A stretch of 13,686 bases of DNA from DATAYA01 sp036272815 (lineage in GTDB: Bacteria; Pseudomonadota; Alphaproteobacteria; Acetobacterales; Acetobacteraceae): NCBI GenBank assembly GCA_036272815.1, contig DATAYA010000249.1:1-13686 (forward strand). The letters run 5' to 3'. How positions within the stretch are numbered: the stretch's first letter is position 1; every line of letters starts with the position of its first letter. The notes beneath the pieces are model-generated. The model saw nothing but the letters and a program-made list of their open reading frames with translations, ran no database searches and was not told where the DNA came from. The position numbers were made by a program, and so were the translations under genes. Below are positions 7,926 through 13,686 of this stretch, piece by piece.

Positions 7926-8627
7926 ATGCGAATCGGCGAGATGAACTGGATGCAGGTCGAGGCCTATCTGCGCACCGACGATCGCTGCGTCGTCCCCCTG
8001 GGCAGCACGGAGCAGCACGCGCAGCTCAGCCTCGCGGTGGACAGCATCCTGAGCGAGCGCGTCGCGGCGGAAGCGGCCGAGCCGCTCGGCGTGCCGGTGT
8101 TTCCCGTGCTCGCCTATGGCGTCACGCCGCAATTCGGCGCCTATCCCGGCACGGTCACGTTGCGGCTGGAGACCTATCTGCGCGTGGTGCGCGACATGCT
8201 CGACGGGCTCGCCCGCAGCGGGTTCCGGCGCATCCTGCTGTGCAACGGCCACGGCGGCAACGCGCCGGCGGCAGCGCTAGCCCTCGAATGGAACGCGGAC
8301 CACCCGGGCTTTTGCGTGCGCTTCCATAACTGGTACAACGCGCCGCGCACCTGGGCGTGCGTGCAGGCGATCGACCCGGTGGCTTCGCACGCGTCCTGGA
8401 TGGAGAACTTTCCCTGGACGCGGCTGCCCAATTTGCGCGGGCCGGAGGTGGCGAAACCGATGGCGGACCTCGATCGCCTCCGCCTGCTGGCCCCACAAGC
8501 CGTTCGGCAGACGCTGGGCGACGGCAATTTCGGCGGCCGCTACCGGCGCGACGATGCCGAGATGCAGACGATTTGGGAGGTCGCGGTCGCGGAGACGCGC
8601 AGCCTGATCGAGGGACCGTGGCAGTGA
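7926..8627 (+). CDS. Creatininase family protein (metal-dependent amidohydrolase)
   Basis: A 233-residue protein of the creatininase fold; members are metal-dependent and cleave C-N amide bonds (creatinine, formamidopyrimidines, mycofactocin precursor). Family motifs: VPLGSTEQH (23-31), GAYPGTVTLRLETYLRVV (71-88) and NGHGGN (107-112). Likely metal ligands are Glu29, His31, Asp39, His109 and Glu159. Two departures are visible: the first metal loop EQHAQLSLAVD is one residue shorter than the common EQHGPHLPLGTD, and the usual HAGExET segment reads HASWMENFPWTR (154-165), keeping His154 and Glu159 but placing Trp at 157. This looks like a coherent subfamily, not decay. A strong GAGGAGGG (7915-7922) precedes the ATG. 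It follows the dehydrogenase in a likely two-gene operon and converges with the SDR gene 7 bp away. Substrate unknown. Confidence 0.9.
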   Translation: MRIGEMNWMQVEAYLRTDDRCVVPLGSTEQHAQLSLAVDSILSERVAAEAAEPLGVPVFPVLAYGVTPQFGAYPGTVTLRLETYLRVVRDMLDGLARSGFRRILLCNGHGGNAPAAALALEWNADHPGFCVRFHNWYNAPRTWACVQAIDPVASHASWMENFPWTRLPNLRGPEVAKPMADLDRLRLLAPQAVRQTLGDGNFGGRYRRDDAEMQTIWEVAVAETRSLIEGPWQ

Positions 8628-8634
8628 ACCCGGC

Positions 8635-9450
8635 TCACCATCGGCGGTCCTGGATGAACCCCTCGGTCGCCTCGACGAGCCGCCGTGCGTGACGCGCGGC
8701 CGCAGTCTGCCCGCGCATCTCGTCCGGCTCGTGCGGGATGTAGTGGTCGTCGGGCGTGTAGCCGATGGCGTCCTGAGTCGCGGTCAGATCCCAGCGCATT
8801 CCGTCGTTGCGGGACATCAGATTGAGTACGGCGAAGCGCAAGTCGGCAGGAGCCAGCACTGCCTTTTCGAACCCCTGACAGAGGTCGCGGTTCGACAGCC
8901 ACATGCGCTGGCCCCATAGCCCCCAGCCCATGTGCGGACCCGGGCGGTTCTCGCCCCGCTGGCAGTAGCCGATGCGGAAGCAGATGACGGACAGTCCGGA
9001 GCGATCACTGTACGATCGGCCGAGGCGTTCGCCGACCAGCTTCGAGACGCCGTAGGGGTTCACCGGATAAGGCTCGACGTCGGTGCGCAGCGGCCACGCC
9101 TCGAAACGGTGCCCGGCGACCACCCAATTGGAGCTTGCGAAGACGAGCCGATGTGCGCCGGCCCGCACCGCCGCCTCATAGACGTTCATCGTCAGATCGA
9201 GGTTGAGCCGTTGCGCCGCTTCCCAGCTCGTCCGCGGGCTTGGACTGGCGGCGAGATGGAAGACCGCGTCCGCGCCGGTGAAATCGGCCGCCCAGGCGTC
9301 GTTCCATTCGGCCAGATCCGCGACCCGGATCGCAGGGTCGCCCGTGTCCTGCGCGTCCAGCAGCCGCAGCTCCCAGCCGAGGCTCTCGCAATGCCGGCGC
9401 AGCTTGGTGCCGAGATTGCCGGCGGCGCCGGTGATGACGATCCTGGTCAC
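8635..9450 (-). CDS. NAD(P)-dependent extended SDR / epimerase family, uronate dehydrogenase-like
   Basis: A 271-residue Rossmann-fold oxidoreductase. Motifs: TGAAGNLG (7-14), Asp32 at the end of the second beta strand (favouring NAD), FHLAASPSPR (64-73), FASSNWV (104-110) and the catalytic YGVSK (Tyr133, Lys137). The order ASSN, YGVSK, FRIG, then MWLSNRDLCQ and a late IGYTPDD resembles uronate dehydrogenase, which oxidises galacturonate/glucuronate to aldarolactones, more than sugar-nucleotide epimerases; function is by resemblance only. The GTG start at 9450 was chosen because GGAGG (9461-9465 on the minus strand) lies nine bases ahead and the Rossmann strand starts at once; the frame extends further upstream but over the divergent promoter and the neighbouring gene. 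It diverges from the peptide-type binding protein gene and converges with the creatininase gene. Confidence 0.9.
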   Translation of the reverse strand: MTRIVITGAAGNLGTKLRRHCESLGWELRLLDAQDTGDPAIRVADLAEWNDAWAADFTGADAVFHLAASPSPRTSWEAAQRLNLDLTMNVYEAAVRAGAHRLVFASSNWVVAGHRFEAWPLRTDVEPYPVNPYGVSKLVGERLGRSYSDRSGLSVICFRIGYCQRGENRPGPHMGWGLWGQRMWLSNRDLCQGFEKAVLAPADLRFAVLNLMSRNDGMRWDLTATQDAIGYTPDDHYIPHEPDEMRGQTAAARHARRLVEATEGFIQDRRW

Positions 9451-9610
9451 GCGGTCGGTCCTCCACTTGCTCTCCCGCGACCGTATCATCAGCGGTGCGA
9501 CCCGTCGCGACCCGCTTGACAGCCGCCCGCGTTGCGGGAGCAAAGTGGAGTTCACGCGGCGGTGTCTGCGAATGGGGAAAACGGGGCCGAAGGGTCCGGA
9601 GGAAACGACG
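9451..9610. promoter_or_regulatory. Divergent promoter region: SDR gene (-) and peptide-type binding protein (+)
   Basis: This 160-bp region holds, on the plus strand, TTGACA (9516-9521), a 19-bp spacer and CAAAGT (9541-9546) as a candidate sigma-70 promoter, then a leader of about 60 bp ending in a strong Shine-Dalgarno GGAGGA (9598-9603), seven bases before ATG 9611. Immediately upstream of the -35 are two GCGACCC repeats exactly 10 bp apart (9497-9503, 9507-9513) and an 8-bp palindrome GTCGCGAC (9504-9511), a possible operator shared by both genes. On the minus strand only the ribosome-binding site GGAGG (9465-9461) is clear. No regulator gene is visible nearby. Confidence 0.4.
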
Positions 9611-11383
9611 ATGGCACAGCAGACAATGCGGCCTGGCACGGGCCGGCGCGTCCTGATCCAGGGCGGCATCGCGGCCGCGGCGGCGGTGATGCTTCCGCCG
9701 GGCATCGGCGCCTCCGAGGCCGAAGCCGCGGAGATCGCCCGCAACCGCACCCTCGTCCTGATCGGCATCAACAGCCGCGACGGCCGCTGGGTCGATCATG
9801 GGCTGTGGAACCCGTACGCGATCGGCGCCAACCACCAGAACGGCCCCAACCTGATGTACGAGCCGCTCGCCTATTACAGCGCCTTCGCCGACAAGATGTA
9901 CATGTGGCTCGCCGAGAGCTTCCAGTACACGCCGGATTTCAAGCAGCTCACGATCAAGACGCGCCCCGGGATCACCTGGAGCGACGGCCAGCCGTTCAGC
10001 GCCGAGGATGTCGCCTACACCTTCAACACGCTGCGCGACCTCGGGCCGAAGGTGAAATGGGGCATCGACGTGCATCAGGCACTCGACCACGCCGCCGTTA
10101 CCGACCCGAACACGGTCGTGTTGACGTTCAAGATCCCGTCGCCGCGGTTCTTCTTCTTCGCGGCCTACAAATACGACATCGGCATCTACATGGTGCCGAA
10201 ACACATCTACCAGGGCCAGGATTGGGCGAGCTTCCCGCATTTCGATATCGCGAAGGGCTGGCCGGTCACCACCGGCCCGTGGAAGGTCACGGAGTCTTCG
10301 CTCCAGCAGAAAGTGTTCGAGCGCCGCGATAGCTGGTGGGCGGCGGAGCACAAGCTCGCGCCAATGCCGCAGGTGTTGCGCAACATCTGGCTGCCGATGG
10401 TGGGCGAGCAGGAGACCGCGCAGGCGCAGATCACCAACCAGTCCGATTTCGGCGGCCCGTTGCAGCCGGCGACGTTCCCGACCGTGATCCGGCAGAACCC
10501 GAAGATCACCACCTATTCCGGACAGCAGCCGCCCTGGGGCTATGTCGACTGGTGGCCGATATCGCTCTACGTCAACACCGAAGTGAAACCCTTCGACGAA
10601 CCCGACGTGCGCTGGGCACTGAGCCACTACGTCGATCGCCAGCAGATCATCCAGGTTGCCTATCTCGGCGCCGAGACGATCTCGACGCTGCCGATGCCGC
10701 CCTATAAGCCGCTGCTGCCGTATTTCGCAGCCGTGAAGGACCTGCTCGCCAAGTACAATACGATCGAGTTCAATCCAAAGAAAGGCGATGCCCTGCTCGC
10801 GGCGAAGGGATTCAAGAAAAAGGGCGCCATGTGGGAGGGCCCCGACGGCAAACCCTTCACGATCGACATCATCGGCTTCGGCGCCGCGGGGTCGGCGATG
10901 GGGCCGGTGCTGTCGGCGATGCTGAAGCGGCACGGCGTCGCCGCCAGCATGAGCCTGCCGCCCGATTTCGACGAGCGCTTCCAGAAAGGCGAGTTCGTCG
11001 GCTCGATCTACGGCCACGGCGGCAGCATCCGCGAACCCTACGACACGCTACGGCTGTACCAGGGCAAGAGCATCGCGGTGCCGGGCGCCCATCTGGTGAA
11101 CTTCAGCCGCTGGCACAACCCGGAATACGACAAGATCGTCGACGAGGTGTACATCACCGACCCCCACAACGTGGCGAAGCTCAAGGACCTGTTCCGCGCG
11201 GCGATGGAGATCTGGCTGCCGGCTCTGCCGGACATTCAGCTCGTGCAGAACTACCACCGCCTTCCCTACAACCTGACCAACTGGAAGAACTATCCGACCG
11301 ACCACAACAGCTACATCAACAGCGCTTCCTGGCACCTCACCTTCAACCTCGTGCTGTGGAACCTGCAGCCCGTGCAGACCTGA
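9611..11383 (+). CDS. ABC transporter substrate-binding protein, peptide/opine/nickel family (SBP_bac_5)
   Basis: A 590-residue binding protein of the DppA/OppA class (periplasmic type II fold, cluster C). The N-terminus MAQQTMRPGTGRRVLIQGG, a hydrophobic AAAAAVMLPPGIGA and an AEAA cleavage site make a Tat-like twin-arginine signal (Arg12-Arg13), so export in folded form is plausible. Class hallmarks follow: NLMYEPLAYYSAFADKMYMW, LAESFQYTPDFKQLTIKTR (expected effort-load LAxSWxxsxDgxtytFxLR) and GITWSDGQPFSAEDVAYTF. Further on, TTGPWKVTESS and PDVRWALSHYVDRQQI match the class. The size is slightly above average. ATG 9611 has a strong Shine-Dalgarno (9598-9603); an in-frame ATG at 9572 would add 13 residues before the signal and has none. 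It leads an importer operon; the first permease starts 10 bp downstream. Confidence 0.94.
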   Translation: MAQQTMRPGTGRRVLIQGGIAAAAAVMLPPGIGASEAEAAEIARNRTLVLIGINSRDGRWVDHGLWNPYAIGANHQNGPNLMYEPLAYYSAFADKMYMWLAESFQYTPDFKQLTIKTRPGITWSDGQPFSAEDVAYTFNTLRDLGPKVKWGIDVHQALDHAAVTDPNTVVLTFKIPSPRFFFFAAYKYDIGIYMVPKHIYQGQDWASFPHFDIAKGWPVTTGPWKVTESSLQQKVFERRDSWWAAEHKLAPMPQVLRNIWLPMVGEQETAQAQITNQSDFGGPLQPATFPTVIRQNPKITTYSGQQPPWGYVDWWPISLYVNTEVKPFDEPDVRWALSHYVDRQQIIQVAYLGAETISTLPMPPYKPLLPYFAAVKDLLAKYNTIEFNPKKGDALLAAKGFKKKGAMWEGPDGKPFTIDIIGFGAAGSAMGPVLSAMLKRHGVAASMSLPPDFDERFQKGEFVGSIYGHGGSIREPYDTLRLYQGKSIAVPGAHLVNFSRWHNPEYDKIVDEVYITDPHNVAKLKDLFRAAMEIWLPALPDIQLVQNYHRLPYNLTNWKNYPTDHNSYINSASWHLTFNLVLWNLQPVQT

Positions 11384-11393
11384 CAGCACAGCG

Positions 11394-12398
11394 ATGCGCG
11401 TCGCCTATGTCGGCCGTCGCTGCGTCGTGTTCCTGGTGATTGTGTGGCTGGCCGCGACGCTCAACTTCTTCCTCCCAAAGCTCTCCGGCCAGGATCCGGT
11501 GCGCACCAAGCTGCTCGAACAGGCTTCCCTCGGCGGCTATGTCCAGGGCGGCATCGAGGACATGGTGAAGGTCTACCAAAAACAGTTTGGCCTCGATAAG
11601 CCGCTCTGGCGCCAGTACCTCACCTATCTGAGCAACGTTTCGCGGGGCGACTTCAACTACTCGATCGCAAACTACCCACGCACCGTCGCCGGCATGATCG
11701 CCGAGGCGGCGCCCTGGACAATCGGCCTGCTTGGCACCACCACGCTGTTCTCCTTCGTCCTCGGGACCGTGCTCGGCGCGCTGCTCGCCTGGCCGGGTGC
11801 GCCTGCCTGGATGCGCTGGCTGATGCCGCCGTTATGGGCGCTACACGCGATTCCGTTTTTCCTTCTCGGCCTGATCCTGATGTACCTGCTGGCGTTCCAG
11901 TTCCAGCTCCTGCCGATCTTCGGCGGCTACAGCGCCGGCGCGCATCCGGCGCTGACGTTCGGCTTCGTCCTTGACGTGTTCCGCCACGCGATCCTGCCGG
12001 CGCTTTCCATCATCCTGGTCTCAATCGGCGGCTGGGCGCTGGCGATGCGCGGGATGATGGTGACGACGATGGGCGAGGATTACGTGACCTTCGCGGAAGC
12101 CAAGGGCCTGCGCAGCGCCACCATCTTTACGCGTTATTGCATGCGCAACGCGATCCTGCCGCAGACAACCGGCCTCGCGCTCGCGCTGGGGCAGATCCTG
12201 TCGGGCGCGGTCCTGGTGGAGGTGATCTTCGGCTACCCTGGCATCGGCTCGCTGCTGTTCCAGGCGATCGAGGAGAATGACTTTTTCCTGATCCAGGGCA
12301 TCGTGTTCACCGTCATCGTCGCACTCGGCTTCACGACGTTCCTGCTCGACGTCGTCTATCCCTTGCTTGATCCACGCATCTCCTATCGGCGCACCTGA
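11394..12398 (+). CDS. ABC transporter permease, DppB/OppB type
   Basis: A 334-residue inner-membrane permease of the peptide/nickel family. The first membrane helix (VVFLVIVWLAATLNFFLP) is followed by a long periplasmic loop containing QKQFGLDKPLWRQYLTYLSNVSRGDFNYS, the DppB hallmark in which Gly-Leu-Asp-x-Pro precedes the G-D-(F/L)-G/N-x-S motif. The ATPase-contact EAA loop is EAKGLRSATIFTRYCMRNAILP (from residue 235), followed by EVIFGYPGIGSLLFQAI, also family-typical. Length is normal. The ATG follows the binding-protein stop by 10 bp, without an evident strong Shine-Dalgarno. Its stop abuts the next permease start (TGAATG, no gap). Confidence 0.95.
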   Translation: MRVAYVGRRCVVFLVIVWLAATLNFFLPKLSGQDPVRTKLLEQASLGGYVQGGIEDMVKVYQKQFGLDKPLWRQYLTYLSNVSRGDFNYSIANYPRTVAGMIAEAAPWTIGLLGTTTLFSFVLGTVLGALLAWPGAPAWMRWLMPPLWALHAIPFFLLGLILMYLLAFQFQLLPIFGGYSAGAHPALTFGFVLDVFRHAILPALSIILVSIGGWALAMRGMMVTTMGEDYVTFAEAKGLRSATIFTRYCMRNAILPQTTGLALALGQILSGAVLVEVIFGYPGIGSLLFQAIEENDFFLIQGIVFTVIVALGFTTFLLDVVYPLLDPRISYRRT

Positions 12399-13238
12399 AT
12401 GCTCGGCTATCTCCGCCGCAACGTCTCGCTACTGGTCGGGGTGGTACTGCTCACCATCCTGGTGTTGTTCATGGTGGTGGGCGCCTTCGTTGTCGATACC
12501 GCCAACGCGCAGCCGCTTTCGGCGCCGGCCTTACAGGCGCCGTCATGGGCCTATCCATTCGGCACCGATCGGCAGGGGCGCGACCTGCTTGCCGTGATGG
12601 TCGCGGGCACGCCGCTGACCTTGCGCATCGGCTTCATTGCGGGTTTCATCGGCGTCGGCGTCGGCGCCGTGCTCGCCTTCACCGCCGCGTTCTATCGCGG
12701 CATGGTCGATGCGGTGATCCGCGGCATCGCCGATGTCGGCCTCACCGTGCCCGGCCTGCTGGTGCTCATCATCATCGCCGTGTCGCTGAAGGGCAGCCTC
12801 ACGGTGAACCAGATGGCGATCGTCGTCGCCTCGCTTGCGTGGCTCAACCCGACCCGCACCATTCGCGCGCAGGTGCTCACGCTCCGCGAACGCGGCTATG
12901 TGGAGATTGCGCGGCTCAACGGCATGAGCGGCCCAGAGATCATCTTCCGCGAGCTGATGCCGAACCTGCTGCCCTATCTCGCGGCGACGCTGGTGAGCAG
13001 CGTCTCGGCCGCGATCCTCGCGTCGGTCGGCCTGGCGGTGCTCGGGCTCGGGCCGGTGGAGGCGCCGACGCTCGGGATGACGCTCTATTGGGTCAACTTC
13101 AACGCCGCCATCATCAATGGCTGGTGGTGGTGGTGGACCGCGCCGCTGGTTGTCATCGTCATGGTGTTCCTCGGGCTTTTTTTCTTGACCGTGGGACTCG
13201 ACGAGGTCGCCAACCCGAGACTGCGGCGCACCGCATGA
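12399..13238 (+). CDS. ABC transporter permease, DppC/OppC type
   Basis: A 279-residue inner-membrane permease, partner of the preceding DppB-type protein. Typical features: one N-terminal helix (LLVGVVLLTILVLFMVVGAF), the periplasmic PFGTDRQGRDLLAVMVAGTP motif (DppC hallmark H/P-x-G-T-D-x-x-G-R-D), the loop IADVGLTVPGLLVLIII, and the EAA loop beginning EIARLNGMSGPEIIFRELMP (from residue 169). Near the C-terminus is a run of five Trp codons (13122-13136) before TAPLVVIVMVFLGLFFL; a Trp-rich stretch here is common in the family, usually with four. Start ATG directly follows the upstream stop. Its end overlaps the next start as ATGA. Confidence 0.95.
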   Translation: MLGYLRRNVSLLVGVVLLTILVLFMVVGAFVVDTANAQPLSAPALQAPSWAYPFGTDRQGRDLLAVMVAGTPLTLRIGFIAGFIGVGVGAVLAFTAAFYRGMVDAVIRGIADVGLTVPGLLVLIIIAVSLKGSLTVNQMAIVVASLAWLNPTRTIRAQVLTLRERGYVEIARLNGMSGPEIIFRELMPNLLPYLAATLVSSVSAAILASVGLAVLGLGPVEAPTLGMTLYWVNFNAAIINGWWWWWTAPLVVIVMVFLGLFFLTVGLDEVANPRLRRTA

Positions 13239-13686
13239 GCGGGGCGGTGCTCCGCGTCGAGGGCTTGCGCGTCGCCTACGACCATCCGCGTGGCGCCGTC
13301 CACGCGGTCGATGATGTCAGCTTCACATTGCAGCCGCGCGAGCGCTTCGGGCTGGCGGGGGAATCGGGCTCCGGCAAATCCACGATGGCGCTCGCCATCC
13401 TGCGCATGATAAAGCCGCCCGGCCGCATCGAGGGCGGCGAAGTCTGGCTTGAACAGACCGCACTCTCCGGCCTCGGCGACGACGCGATCCGGCGGCTGCG
13501 GCTTGCCGGAATCGCGATGGTGCCGCAGGGTTCGATGAACTCGCTCAACCCGGTGGTGCGCATCCGCGATCAGATCGCCGACGCGCTCGCCGATCACGGC
13601 AGCCGCCTCTCCGCCCGCGACGTCACGGCGCGGGTGCAGAACCTGCTCGGACAGGTCGGGTTGCCGGGCGACGTCGGGGGAAAATA
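13235..13686 (+). CDS. ABC transporter ATP-binding protein, DppD/OppD type (N-terminal part, cut by window edge)
   Basis: The first 150 codons of the importer ATPase are present, from an ATG overlapping the DppC-type stop as ATGA. Visible: MSGAVLRVEGLRVAYDHP, Walker A GESGSGKS, then the Q-loop region MVPQGSMNSLNPVVRIRDQI, which belongs to a subgroup of DppD proteins with PQGSMN instead of FQEPMT. The frame is still open at the right edge; the last two bases, TA, follow GDVGGK and would be the Tyr of the expected YPHELSGG signature, so the gene is truncated by the window and not broken. It is not close in sequence to the minus-strand OppD-type protein at the left end, so the two are not a recent duplication. 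Confidence 0.92.
   Translation, partial: MSGAVLRVEGLRVAYDHPRGAVHAVDDVSFTLQPRERFGLAGESGSGKSTMALAILRMIKPPGRIEGGEVWLEQTALSGLGDDAIRRLRLAGIAMVPQGSMNSLNPVVRIRDQIADALADHGSRLSARDVTARVQNLLGQVGLPGDVGGK

Noticed and set aside
9572..9610. Alternative ATG 13 codons upstream of the peptide-type binding protein start
   Set aside because: No Shine-Dalgarno ahead of it, and ATG 9611 has GGAGGA at ideal spacing and gives a compact Tat-like signal.
9451..9771. 107-residue N-terminal extension of the SDR protein
   Set aside because: It would cross the divergent promoter region and the start of the opposite gene; GTG 9450 has a GGAGG site and begins the Rossmann fold.
9176..11017. 613-codon open frame on the minus strand
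   Set aside because: Antisense to the SBP_bac_5 gene and running into the SDR gene in another frame; no recognisable motif.
13122..13136. Five consecutive Trp codons in the DppC-type permease
   Set aside because: A Trp-rich stretch is usual at this place in the family; one extra Trp is not notable.
13676..13686. Apparent odd end (GGGGGAAAATA) of the final ATPase gene
   Set aside because: The frame stays open and the last bases fit the Tyr of the expected YPHELSGG motif, so this is only the window edge, not a frameshift.

Overview
The window is strongly GC-rich by eye, with third codon positions almost all G or C, frequent GTG/TTG starts and 4-bp stop/start overlaps. Protein styles (LivG subtype with LSHGDQRKLE, creatininase subtype, Ala/Arg-rich RecX) suggest a high-GC alphaproteobacterium, perhaps Acetobacteraceae. 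The phylum-level guess is moderate and the family-level guess is weak. No tRNA, rRNA, CRISPR array, insertion sequence or phage gene was seen. The only gene-free stretches are the 246-bp and 160-bp divergent regions and a short gap near 6825-6913; none exceeds 300 bp.

Layout: (1) 1-1070, minus strand: two peptide/opine-type ABC ATPases overlapping by GTGA; the second runs off the left edge. (2) 1317-6141, plus strand: a complete branched-chain-amino-acid/amide (HAAT, Liv-type) importer in the order binding protein, LivG, LivF, LivH, LivM, with every junction overlapping. The LivG reading frame has no ATG, GTG or TTG before its conserved N-terminus and carries a four-copy 15-bp tandem repeat there. 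(3) 6171-6824, minus strand: recX. (4) 6914-8627, plus strand: a D-2-hydroxyacid dehydrogenase and a creatininase-family amidohydrolase, probably co-transcribed. (5) 8635-9450, minus strand: an extended SDR resembling uronate dehydrogenase. (6) 9611-13686, plus strand: a dipeptide/opine-type ABC importer: Tat-type binding protein, two permeases and the start of the first ATPase, which is cut by the right edge.

The window is therefore an uptake-rich catabolic neighbourhood: parts of three ABC importers from two families, around three soluble enzymes that could act on imported amides, lactams, hydroxy acids or sugar acids. That functional link is inferred from position only; substrates cannot be read from the sequence. 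The two binding-protein genes, which belong to unrelated families, have similar upstream sequences (a CAAAGT box, GGCCGAAGGG and a GGAAACGAC block just before ATG), which hints at a common promoter/leader type. I see no convincing unknown multi-gene system. The oddest item is the livG start region.
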